Assembly: GCA_002354735.1 (NCBI GenBank)
Contig: DEMD01000009.1
Span: 162,705-226,704 of the forward strand
Direction: 5' to 3'
DNA length: 64,000 bases
From: Gammaproteobacteria bacterium UBA2679
GTDB taxonomy: Bacteria > Pseudomonadota > Gammaproteobacteria > Pseudomonadales > Oleiphilaceae
Shown here: positions 54,702 through 63,412 of the stretch, piece after piece
How the letters are laid out: each line of letters starts with the position of its first letter
Position numbering within the stretch: position 1 is the first letter of the stretch
Program-made: the position numbers and the translations under genes
The notes under the pieces: model-generated
Told to the model about the DNA's origin: nothing
Databases searched by the model: none
Seen by the model: only the letters and a program-made list of their open reading frames with translations

Positions 54702-55061
54702 GATACGTTTATCGCTCTCATCTAAATGTGCAGACAGATACTATCGATACATTATAATTTTCCAAACCAGGCGTCACTCTTCGCCAATTATTTTACAACC
54801 CTTGAATCTAGTAAGTTTGTTAACACAGGTTCCGCTCATAAAGCCCTATGATGCTTACTCACAAAACCCTTCTTACTATATTGCTATCAGCCATTAGCCA
54901 ACTAAATCAATCTATTCATGACGATAATATATGCTGCCAAGAGCTCATGTGCTGCCTTTCTATTGCTTACTTAGATATTACGGAATGTGCCGTAGAATAT
55001 TATTGCTTTCTGAACCATACAATTGGTAGGATCTGGAAAAATTTTCTATTGGTAGGCAAAA
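54702..55061. promoter_or_regulatory. AT-rich divergent promoter region of LysE and Lrp-type genes
   Basis: 360 bp, strongly A/T-rich, no credible gene. It must hold the promoters of both divergent genes and probably the binding sites of the Lrp-type regulator, but I could not pick out a repeated site by eye. Confidence 0.4.
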
Positions 55062-55547
55062 GTGACGAATTTAATTCAGGATAGTCTTGATGCGACTGAT
55101 TGCAGGATACTTGAGCATATGCAGGAGGACTGTCGCATCACGCTAGGTCAGCTGTCTGAGCGGATTAATCTCAGCCAGACCCCCTGTTGGCGTCGCTTAA
55201 AGAAGCTGGAAGATTCTGGTCTAATTGCCGGATACCGTGCCAACATAGATAAGAAAAAAGCGGGATATTCAGTGGTCGGATTCAGTCAGGTGTCCCTGAA
55301 CGACCACACTCCAGGCAACACCGATCATTTTGAGCAGATAATTCATAATTTTGACTGGGTACTTATGTGCTACTGCACCGCCGGGTCTGGGGACTACATA
55401 TTGCAGATCATTGCAAAGAATCTTGACGAGTTTTACGAACGGATTACAGAAATTCGACGCATTCAATCCGTCGGCTCAATACAGACGAGCGTCGGCATCA
55501 AAGAGGTGAAGTGGACGAATCGTGTGCCGGTGCGCCCCAGTCGATAA
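55062..55547 (+). CDS. Lrp/AsnC-family transcriptional regulator
   Basis: Amino-acid-responsive DNA-binding protein of 161 residues. The N-terminal helix-turn-helix is MQEDCRITLGQLSERINLSQ (about 18-60), the C-terminal RAM domain carries GSGDYILQIIAKNLDEFYER and the effector-side SIQTSVGIKEVKW. GTG start, no strong ribosome site. Adjacent and divergent to the LysE exporter, which it probably activates when its amino acid is abundant. Lower GC than the surroundings. Confidence 0.9.
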   Translation: MTNLIQDSLDATDCRILEHMQEDCRITLGQLSERINLSQTPCWRRLKKLEDSGLIAGYRANIDKKKAGYSVVGFSQVSLNDHTPGNTDHFEQIIHNFDWVLMCYCTAGSGDYILQIIAKNLDEFYERITEIRRIQSVGSIQTSVGIKEVKWTNRVPVRPSR

Positions 55548-55897
55548 AGTGAATATTATCGACTGTTCTTAAGCGTATTATCTTTGCACGGATTGAAGCG
55601 AGATCGATCCGACATGATATTTTCGAAAGCTCCTGAACTTATGCCAAGTAAGGCTCTCGGCCATCCTTGTGAAAGTCGATTATTCTCGTGGACAACTACA
55701 CATGCTCTAATAACTTATAGTACCCGCCGCCGCCCCTCCCCCCGACGTCACTAGCTCGTCATCATTTCTACGAAACATCGTGGAAGTCATGGAGGGGATG
55801 GATTGTTACCACATGCCGGTAATAATCATCGATAGCATGTGGAGCGGCTATACGCCATAGATCGTCTGAATATCGCTCGTTCAGTTCTGCACGAAAA
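55548..55897. other. Intergenic region between convergent Lrp-type gene and betT-like gene
   Basis: 350 bp. A minus-strand frame (55768-55968) beginning in the betT-like gene and running past its stop has a protein-like end, but in another phase and without its own start; probably chance. No hairpin with T-run recognised. Confidence 0.35.
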
Positions 55898-57871
55898 TCA
55901 TCGAACAACGTGCAGAAAGTGCAGGTACTTTTCGTACTGATCGAGAATGTCGCCGATGATCTCGTCACGGGTCCACCCCATCAAGTCATAGTTCTGACCG
56001 CCTTCCTTGAGATATACCTCGGCCCGGTAATAACTCTGCTCGCCGTCAATGGCCGGTGACTCGCCTCCTGTAGCCGTGAAGTTCGGCTTGAGGTAGGGCC
56101 TGGGTCTGACCTCGTAGACGAATTCAGCTTCGCCCTGATGGTCGATCTCCAGCCGAACACGTTGATCCTCACCACGCTGTACACGAATGACGTAGCCCTC
56201 GGCACTAAGCTCTTCACTAACCGCTTCACAGGCTGGTAGCACGACTTCGCCAAGAAACTGATCCACCTGTTGCTCGTCAGGAAATCGCACCAGGTTTCGT
56301 AGTCGCCGTCGCCAGCTGCCAGAAGATGCAGGTGCTACTGGCGAGGTTTGCGGCGCACGGTGTTGTAGGTCCCGCCTGGTCGCATCCAGGCGCAGTGCCT
56401 TGAACAGACCGACCACAGAGAACATCAAGGCGATCGTAAACGGCAGGGCACTGGCGATGGTTGCGGTTTGCAGCGCCGTCAATCCGTCTGCCAGCAGGAG
56501 CGCTATCGCGACCACCCCCATGGAGATCGCCCAGAACATGCGCTGCCACACAGGCGTAGGCTCGCGGCCGCCGGAGGCCAGCATGTCCACGACAAGCGCG
56601 CCCGAGTCAGCGGACGTAATGAAGAAAACCACCACCATCAAAATCGCCACCATCGACAATACCGAGGCGAACGGAAAATGTTCGAGGAAGGCGAACAACG
56701 CTAGAGCCGAATTCATCTCTATTGCCTGAGCCAGTCCGTCAATCTCCCCCCATAGAATCATATGAATGGCTGTGTCGCCGAAAACCGTCATCCACAGCAA
56801 TGTGAAAGCCGTCGGTACCAACAAGACACCGGTGACGAACTCCCGTATCGTGCGACCACGTGAAATGCGAGCGATGAACAGGCCAACGAAAGGTGACCAG
56901 GCCAACCACCAGCCCCAGTAGAAGAGCGTCCAGCCGCCTATCCAATCGTTCGGCTCATAGGCATAGAGGTTGAAAGTGGTGCTTACCAGGTTCGATATAT
57001 AGCCACCTGTATTCTGCACGAATGTGGTCAGAATGAAGACAGTAGGTCCAGTGAGCAGCACGACGGTCAACAGGATGACCGCGAGTGTCAGGTTGATCTC
57101 GGATAACCTGCGCACGCCCTTGTCGAGCCCCGTCACCACGGACACCGTCGCCAGTGCGGTGGTAATGGCAATCAGGCCGATCTGTACCGGAATCGAAATT
57201 GGCAGGCCGTACAGATGATTCAGACCGGTATTGATCTGGCTGACGCCTAAGCCCAGGGATGTGGCGACACCGAGAACGGTACTGATAATCGCAAAGATAT
57301 CGACGGCATGGCCGATTGGCCCGTAGATTCGGTCGCCAATCAACGGGAAAAGTGCCGATCGCAGTGTCAGTGGCAGCCCGTGTCGATAACTGAAGTACGC
57401 CAGCACCAGGGCAACGATGGCGTAAATGGCCCAGGCATGAAGTCCCCAATGAAAGAAGGTGATCTTCATCGCTTCGCGCGCCGCCGCTGCCGTCCCACCC
57501 TCACCTGTTGGTGGATCGAGAAAATGCATCACGGGTTCTGCTACGCCAAAGAACATCAGACCAATACCCATACCCGCAGAAAAGAGCATGGCAAACCAGG
57601 TTGCGCGACTGTAGTCAGGTTCGCTGTGGTCGGGCCCCAGCTTGATATCGCCAAAGCGACTGACTGCAAGTGAGACTACTGTGAGTAGAATCAGCGCGAC
57701 TGCCAATATATAAACCCAGCTTGCGTTGGTGATGATCCAGCTTTGAATCGCGCTGAATACCGCTTGTGCGTTTGCCGGCAGCAGAGCGCTGTACAGCACC
57801 AGGGCGATAATGAGAAAAGCGGAACAGAAGAAGACCGGTGGGTTAAGTGTAGAACTCGAATTCTCCTGCAT
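55898..57871 (-). CDS. betT: BCCT-family choline/betaine transporter (BetT-like)
   Basis: Sodium- or proton-coupled carrier of 657 residues taking up choline, betaine or related solutes for osmoprotection. Twelve helices lie in about 20-505. The BCCT signature GWTLFYWGWWLAWSPFVGLF contains the Trp-rich substrate box; MGIGLMFFGVAEPVMHF and TFFHWGLHAWAIYA are other conserved parts. The long C-terminal domain (about 515-657; ending DILDQYEKYLHFLHVVR) marks the BetT group, where it tunes activity to osmolarity. Single gene; 180 bp separate it from the divergent cyclase gene. Confidence 0.93.
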   Translation of the reverse strand: MQENSSSTLNPPVFFCSAFLIIALVLYSALLPANAQAVFSAIQSWIITNASWVYILAVALILLTVVSLAVSRFGDIKLGPDHSEPDYSRATWFAMLFSAGMGIGLMFFGVAEPVMHFLDPPTGEGGTAAAAREAMKITFFHWGLHAWAIYAIVALVLAYFSYRHGLPLTLRSALFPLIGDRIYGPIGHAVDIFAIISTVLGVATSLGLGVSQINTGLNHLYGLPISIPVQIGLIAITTALATVSVVTGLDKGVRRLSEINLTLAVILLTVVLLTGPTVFILTTFVQNTGGYISNLVSTTFNLYAYEPNDWIGGWTLFYWGWWLAWSPFVGLFIARISRGRTIREFVTGVLLVPTAFTLLWMTVFGDTAIHMILWGEIDGLAQAIEMNSALALFAFLEHFPFASVLSMVAILMVVVFFITSADSGALVVDMLASGGREPTPVWQRMFWAISMGVVAIALLLADGLTALQTATIASALPFTIALMFSVVGLFKALRLDATRRDLQHRAPQTSPVAPASSGSWRRRLRNLVRFPDEQQVDQFLGEVVLPACEAVSEELSAEGYVIRVQRGEDQRVRLEIDHQGEAEFVYEVRPRPYLKPNFTATGGESPAIDGEQSYYRAEVYLKEGGQNYDLMGWTRDEIIGDILDQYEKYLHFLHVVR

Positions 57872-58051
57872 ATCGTCTCCGGGCGCTGACTTGTTAGGGT
57901 GTTTAGACGCATCCTACGGGGTTCAATGGTCGGTTGCCAGGAAAAGGCCCTGGCCGACGCGCTAACGACAATCTTTAACTACACTATTAAGTACCCGAAG
58001 ATTTGAATATTCCTGATCTGATTTCATTCGCCGTCTCCCCACAGGTTCAGA

Positions 58052-59854
58052 ATGTGCATTAAAGCAATCCGCCGCGCCTTGATGTTGCTGGGCAGTTTTG
58101 TCTGCCTGCATGTCGCGGCTGCCAGCAGCGCGCCCCAGGTGGTATCACTACCGCCGGACGCACTACCCTACAATGTTAGCGGCCAATTCGAATTTCTTGT
58201 CGATACCAATGGCGAGCTGGATATTGACTCAGCTCAAGCCTTGTCGGATGAGGCCTGGCAGCCGATAGTCGCGACCAACGCCAGTTTCGGTTTCTCTGAA
58301 GCCACCTACTGGTTTCGCGCAACTCTTCAGCAACAGGCAGTCGAGCAGGCGTGGATTATCGAGCTGGGATATCCGCTTCTCGACTATGTGGATGTCTATT
58401 TTCTGCAGGACGGTCAGCTCACCGAGCACTATGAGACTGGTGACCGACGGCCATTCGCAGAGCGGCCTATAGCTTACAGAAACTTCCTGTTTCCATTGAC
58501 ACTGGAAGCCGGAGAAGCCGTCAGCGTCTATATGAAGATTCGCTCGTCGAGCGCGGTCCAGATGCCACTCGCAATCACCACGCCTGGCACCTTGTTTCAG
58601 ACCGAGCAAACACAGCTCGCCGTCCAGGGCATGTACTTTGGCGTCATAGCCGTCATGCTGATCTACAATCTCTTCATTCTGTTTTCTACACGTGACCTGG
58701 CATATCTACTATATGTCATGCTGGTGCTTGCAGTCGGCGGCTTCCAGCTCAGTCTGCACGGATTCACCTACCAGTTCTTCTTGCCTGAATCGCCCTGGCT
58801 TCAGGAAAAACTTACCGCCGTGTTTGTCGCCATGGCGTCACTCTTCGTTGTCTGGTTCACCATCAGCTTTCTGAAGGTGCGATTTTACTCGCGCAGACTC
58901 TTCTGGAGCCTGTCCCTTATCGCCGCACTGGGAGGCCTGCTGACGCTGCTGGCGCCCTTCGTACCTTATCGCTACATCATCCAGCTATCCGCCGCACTTG
59001 GCTTTGTCTCAGTTATGGTCGCGCTCGGCACCGGGCTCTATATCTGCTACCGAGGCTACAAGCCGGCAGTCCATTACAGCATTGCCTTTGCTGCGCTGCT
59101 GATCGGCACCGCCCTGATGATTCTGAACAAATTCGGAATATTGCCTTTGAACCCGCTCACGGAGAACGGTCAGCAGATTGGATCGCTGACGCAGCTCGTT
59201 TTGCTATCTTTCGCCCTGGCCTTCCGCATCAAGGTATCGCGCGATGAGACTGAAGAGGCGCAACTCGAAGCCACTTCGCGGCTGGAAATGCGTGTGAAGG
59301 AGCGGACGCTGGAACTTGAGCAGGCAAACGAAAAGCTGCAGCAACTGTCCAACCTGGACCCGCTTACCGGATCGCTCAACCGTCGCTACTTTGATGCACA
59401 GCTCGGTCTGGAATGGAAGCGTGCCACTCGTGAGCAAACCACGATATCGCTGATCATGCTCGACATCGATCGCTTCAAATTGTTCAACGACACCTATGGT
59501 CATCAGGTTGGCGATGACTGCCTGATATTCCTGGTTGGGCACTTGCGTGCGGCTGTACTTCGGCCGACCGACGTCGTCGTTCGTTATGGTGGCGAGGAAT
59601 TCGCGATTGTGTTGCCCGGCACTGATGCCGAAGGCGCGGTTACTGTTGCAGGGCGTATCAAGGAGCGACTATCGAACAACGCGTTCCCGATAGGACAAGA
59701 GGCGCTTTTCATTACCGTCAGCCAGGGTATTGCGACTATGGTACCCCAGGTGAATGAAACGCAGGAAACACTGATCAAACGGGCTGATCAGGCACTCTAC
59801 CAGGCGAAAGATGCCGGGCGCGATTGCTATCTCACCTTTGAAAACAGCGCATGA
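58052..59854 (+). CDS. 7TMR-DISM diguanylate cyclase
   Basis: Membrane sensor making cyclic di-GMP, 600 residues. Signal-like leader to about 25; periplasmic DISMED2 domain (about 30-180; FGFSEATYWFRATLQ); seven helices (about 190-390); short coiled coil (MRVKERTLELEQANEKLQQL); GGDEF domain (about 435-595) with intact RYGGEEFAIV and DIDRFKLFNDTYGHQVGDDC. The region ahead of GGEEF has RPTDVVV, no clear RxxD inhibitory site. Second 7TMR-DISM protein of the window, alike in sensor part to the kinase at 36.5 kb. Convergent with the hybrid kinase (12-bp gap). Confidence 0.94.
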   Translation: MCIKAIRRALMLLGSFVCLHVAAASSAPQVVSLPPDALPYNVSGQFEFLVDTNGELDIDSAQALSDEAWQPIVATNASFGFSEATYWFRATLQQQAVEQAWIIELGYPLLDYVDVYFLQDGQLTEHYETGDRRPFAERPIAYRNFLFPLTLEAGEAVSVYMKIRSSSAVQMPLAITTPGTLFQTEQTQLAVQGMYFGVIAVMLIYNLFILFSTRDLAYLLYVMLVLAVGGFQLSLHGFTYQFFLPESPWLQEKLTAVFVAMASLFVVWFTISFLKVRFYSRRLFWSLSLIAALGGLLTLLAPFVPYRYIIQLSAALGFVSVMVALGTGLYICYRGYKPAVHYSIAFAALLIGTALMILNKFGILPLNPLTENGQQIGSLTQLVLLSFALAFRIKVSRDETEEAQLEATSRLEMRVKERTLELEQANEKLQQLSNLDPLTGSLNRRYFDAQLGLEWKRATREQTTISLIMLDIDRFKLFNDTYGHQVGDDCLIFLVGHLRAAVLRPTDVVVRYGGEEFAIVLPGTDAEGAVTVAGRIKERLSNNAFPIGQEALFITVSQGIATMVPQVNETQETLIKRADQALYQAKDAGRDCYLTFENSA

Positions 59855-59865
59855 TCCAGTTCGCA

Positions 59866-62274
59866 TCACTCCACCTGCGATAGCACTTCCCGTATCTGAG
59901 CAAGATCGTAGGGCTTCGGCAGGGAAAGTGATTTGAATTCTGTGGACTCGACTGAACCATGGCCTGATGCAAATATGATGGTCATGGTCGGATACAGCGA
60001 ACTCACCTTCTTCGCAAGCTCGGTACCGGAGATTCCAGGCAAGTTCACATCGGTGAACAGGACGTCAAACGGTTTGCGCGCAAGCACGTTGACAGCATCC
60101 TCACCACAGTGAACGGCCTCGGGCGCATGGCCTATCATCGCGAGCAGGTCGCAAAGGGTCTGACGCGTTTCAAGGTTGTCTTCCACGACCAGGATACTGA
60201 GCGACTTGGGACGCTTTGCAGCATTTCCGGACGGCTCATCGTCTTTGGTGATTGCACGGGATGAAGGTGGTGAACCCGCCTGCTTTGTCAGCACGTGGCG
60301 AATCTTCCTGGCCAGATCCTCACGGCTATAGGGTTTGCTGATCAACTCGACACCAGGATCAAGCAAGCCGCCATGTACTATGGCATTCTGTGTATACCCC
60401 GAGGTGAAGAGGACACCAATATTCGGGATCAGGCTTTTGGCCCGCTTCGCCAGTTCGGGGCTTTTGATCGGGCCGGGCATCACGACATCCGTAAACAGCA
60501 GATCGATATCCACCCCGCTTTGAAGCACGGTTAAGGCACTCTGCCCCTCGTCTGCCTTCAACACCGAATAACCAAGCTGCATGAGCGTTTCGACGACGCT
60601 TGCCTGAACGGCGGGATCATCTTCCACAACCAGCACAGTCTCCGAACCGCCGACCATTGGTTTGCGTCGAGGATCGGCCAGGACCAACTCGGCACGATGT
60701 GTGCGCGGCAGGTAGATCTTGAAGGTCGTGCCGACGCCTGGCTCACTGTAGATCTTGACGTGGCCCTCGCTCTGTTTGATGAAGCCGTAGACCATGCTCA
60801 AACCAAGCCCTGTGCCCTTGCCTTCGGCTTTCGTGGTGAAGAAGGGATCGAACACACGCTCCACCACCTCCGGTGGCATGCCAGACCCGTTGTCCGTGAT
60901 CGCCAACATGACGTACTGTCCAGCGATTACTTCACTATGGTGCTCAGCGTACTCGTCATCCAACTCGGCATTACCAAGCTCGATGGTGAGCTTTCCATCT
61001 CCATCCATGGCGTCTCGAGCGTTGATTGCCAGGTTCAGGATCGTACTTTCCAGTCGACTGCGGTCGACCATTGCAGTCCATAAGCCACCGCTGATAATGG
61101 TTTCGACTGCGACCGACTCTCCAACCGCACGACGCAACAGGCCATCCAGGTCCCGCAGGATGCGACCGAGATTTGTTGGCACTGGCTGTAAAGGTTGCCG
61201 GCGCGCGAAAGCCAGAAGTTGTGACGCCAGGTCGGCGCCACGCCTTACGGCAGAAATTGCTGCGAGAACATGCTGATCGCTGCCATCTTTTGCACTGCGG
61301 TCAAGCTCCAGGAGCTCCAGGTTGCTGGAAATAACCTGCAGAATATTGTTGAAATCATGCGCGACACCGCCGGTCAGCTGTCCAATGGCTTCCATCTTCT
61401 GGGCCTGGCGCAGCGCGATCTCGGTCTTTCGTAGCGCCTCCGCTTGCAGTTTGTCCTCAGTGATATCGCGCGCGGTGGCGTACCAACGATCACCCTCCGG
61501 CGCCATGGTCCAGGACAGCCAACGAAACGAACCGTCTTTATGGCGACTCAATATCTCCGCACGCTCTACCGGTTCGCCAGCAGCCAGCTCGGTAATCACC
61601 GCTCGCGCATTCGATTCGTGGTCCGGATGGGCCAGATCTGTAAAGGACAGGGCCTCGGCTTCCTGCTCCGTATAACCGAGCGTCTGTAAAACTGCAGGAT
61701 TGGCGCCCAGAATGCTGCCGTCCAGGGAAGCAACCACCAGCATATCCTGCGACATTCTCCAGATGCGGTCGCGCTCCTGGGTGCGTTCGGTGACGCGGTC
61801 CTCCAGTTCCTCCGTCAGGCGTTTGAGTGCTGCCTCGGCACTCTCAGCCTTGCGCTTGGCGAGTCTCAGCTCGTCTTCATAAGCGCGGCGTCCCTTTGTA
61901 AGTAATATCGCGGTTCTGATAACGACGGGCCTTCCGTCGCTGTCACGCTTCAGAATCGAATTCAGCAGAATCGGCAAACGCTGTTTGTCGTGACGGATTA
62001 CTTCGAAAGCCAGCTCATCGACCTTGCCCTGCATGAGGAGCAAGGGCCCGAAGTGGGTGTCGTAAAAAATTCTGCCACCTACCGGGAGCAGATCCTGAAA
62101 ACGCTTTCCGTCCAGCAGCGCCGCGCTGGTATAGCCGGTCCACTGAAGAAAGGTTTTATTGACCTTGATGATGGTGCCGTCCGGCATCGTCGACAAATAG
62201 CCACAGGGCGCATTGTCGTAGAGCTCGTCGGTGTCTTCTTCAGGGCGAAGGGATGCACACTCTTCGCTGACCAT
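59866..62274 (-). CDS. Soluble PAS hybrid histidine kinase with two receivers, coupled to RsbQ-like hydrolase
   Basis: Cytoplasmic kinase of 802 residues. N-terminal PAS (about 15-130; YDNAPCGYLSTMPDGTIIKV, RsbP-like), coiled coil (about 135-175), PAS (about 180-295), HisKA (IGQLTGGVAHDFNNILQV, His near 304), HATPase (LNLAINARDAMDGDG, GTGLGLSMVYGFIKQSEG), and two receivers (about 550-665 and 685-800; FTDVVMPG, FTDVNLPG). The ATG at 62274 overlaps the hydrolase stop (TGATG), so it is translationally coupled, and I prefer it to the frame start 66 bp earlier. In Bacillus RsbQ-RsbP, the hydrolase signals to a PAS phosphatase; here the output is a phosphorelay. Confidence 0.9.
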   Translation of the reverse strand: MVSEECASLRPEEDTDELYDNAPCGYLSTMPDGTIIKVNKTFLQWTGYTSAALLDGKRFQDLLPVGGRIFYDTHFGPLLLMQGKVDELAFEVIRHDKQRLPILLNSILKRDSDGRPVVIRTAILLTKGRRAYEDELRLAKRKAESAEAALKRLTEELEDRVTERTQERDRIWRMSQDMLVVASLDGSILGANPAVLQTLGYTEQEAEALSFTDLAHPDHESNARAVITELAAGEPVERAEILSRHKDGSFRWLSWTMAPEGDRWYATARDITEDKLQAEALRKTEIALRQAQKMEAIGQLTGGVAHDFNNILQVISSNLELLELDRSAKDGSDQHVLAAISAVRRGADLASQLLAFARRQPLQPVPTNLGRILRDLDGLLRRAVGESVAVETIISGGLWTAMVDRSRLESTILNLAINARDAMDGDGKLTIELGNAELDDEYAEHHSEVIAGQYVMLAITDNGSGMPPEVVERVFDPFFTTKAEGKGTGLGLSMVYGFIKQSEGHVKIYSEPGVGTTFKIYLPRTHRAELVLADPRRKPMVGGSETVLVVEDDPAVQASVVETLMQLGYSVLKADEGQSALTVLQSGVDIDLLFTDVVMPGPIKSPELAKRAKSLIPNIGVLFTSGYTQNAIVHGGLLDPGVELISKPYSREDLARKIRHVLTKQAGSPPSSRAITKDDEPSGNAAKRPKSLSILVVEDNLETRQTLCDLLAMIGHAPEAVHCGEDAVNVLARKPFDVLFTDVNLPGISGTELAKKVSSLYPTMTIIFASGHGSVESTEFKSLSLPKPYDLAQIREVLSQVE

Positions 62275-63071
62275 CAGGCGACCTGCAGGTATTTTTTGAT
62301 CTCCGCGGTCGTCTCTTCTGGCGCGCTGAGATTTGGACAATGCCCGGTAGCCTTCATCTGTACCAGCGTGCTGTCCGGCATTTGCGAATGCATGAACTCG
62401 CCAACTGAATCGGGCGCAATCACATCATCAGAACACTGCAGGATCAGTGATGGCCGTCTGAGTCTGGCGAGCTCAGTGCGATGATCTGAGAGAAAGGTGG
62501 TACGCGCGAAGTGGCTGGCTATCGTAGGGTCGGTGCGACAGAAGCTGTTCTCGAGTTCTTGCGATAGCGAAGACTGGTCTGGATTGCCCATGATGACGGG
62601 CGCCATGGTGCTTGACCATCCCAGGTAGTTGACGTCCAGGAACTCGAGCATATCCTCGATATCTTCGCGCTCGAAGCCACCAACATAGTTCCCGTCATTC
62701 AGATAACTCGGTGACGGCCCGACCAGAATGAGTTTATCGAAAAGCTCAGGGGCCTCAATGGCAGCCAGCACGCCCACCATTGCGCTCACGGAATGGCCCA
62801 CAAAGATTGCGTTCTCAGCGCCGACAGCCTGCAGGATTTCGATCACATCCTGAGCATAGCCGTGCAGCGAGCCATACTTCTGAGGATCGAATGCTGATAG
62901 ATCAGATTCGCCGGCGCCGACGTTGTCGAACAACAGCGTATTGTAGCTTCGCTGGAATTCCGGAGCGACGTATCTCCACATGTTCTGGTCACAGCCGAAA
63001 CCGTGGGCGAAGATCATTATCTGCTTGCCAAAGCCTTGAATCTTGACATTATTGCGCTTGAAAACGTTCAC
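62274..63071 (-). CDS. RsbQ-like alpha/beta hydrolase (signalling hydrolase)
   Basis: Alpha/beta-hydrolase of 265 residues close to Bacillus RsbQ and the plant D14/KAI2 receptors. Triad: Ser94 in FVGHSVSAMVG, Asp215 or Asp216 in LILQCSDDVIAP, His244 in ATGHCPNLSAP. Other RsbQ-like segments: MIFAHGFGCDQNMWRYVAPE, NVGAGESDLSAFD, VGPSPSYLNDGNYVGGFE, SFCRTDPTIASHFARTTFLS. In RsbQ the enzyme converts a small hydrophobic molecule and this turns on its PAS partner. Here the coupled gene is a PAS hybrid kinase. No promoter motif seen; the start has GAAAACG only, so the ribosome site is weak. Confidence 0.93.
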   Translation of the reverse strand: MNVFKRNNVKIQGFGKQIMIFAHGFGCDQNMWRYVAPEFQRSYNTLLFDNVGAGESDLSAFDPQKYGSLHGYAQDVIEILQAVGAENAIFVGHSVSAMVGVLAAIEAPELFDKLILVGPSPSYLNDGNYVGGFEREDIEDMLEFLDVNYLGWSSTMAPVIMGNPDQSSLSQELENSFCRTDPTIASHFARTTFLSDHRTELARLRRPSLILQCSDDVIAPDSVGEFMHSQMPDSTLVQMKATGHCPNLSAPEETTAEIKKYLQVA

Positions 63072-63412
63072 ACAGTACGACCTATATTCAATGGAGGTTG
63101 CCAGGACTTCAAGGCGCTTCAGCCCACATATTGGCTACAATACCATTTACCGTAGCTTCAGGTCGCGTTCTGTCTTCGAACAGTGTGACCAAAAAATGAG
63201 CGCATAAGACGCTACAGTGTTTGCGGAGTGCTTGTCAAAAGATATAAATCCTCGATTTCCCAGGATGTGACTTCAGTACAGCCGGCCCTTCCAGCATTGA
63301 CAATCGCTCGCCAATACCCGATTTTTTATCGCGTCGCGATACCAGTTCATGGGGTGCCGCCGGATCTGCTTGCACGGTGTGAGCTAAAATCACTCGATAT
63401 CGAAAGGTAGTC
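63072..63412. other. Divergent intergenic region (RsbQ-like gene / aminotransferase-like gene)
   Basis: About 340 bp with the promoters of two divergent genes. A 60-codon plus-strand frame (63228-63410) has no ribosome site and is not called. Nothing else recognised. Confidence 0.35.

Noticed and set aside
55768..55968. Minus-strand frame running past the betT-like stop
   Set aside because: Out of phase with betT, whose own end (HFLHVVR) is normal, so it is not a frameshifted tail.
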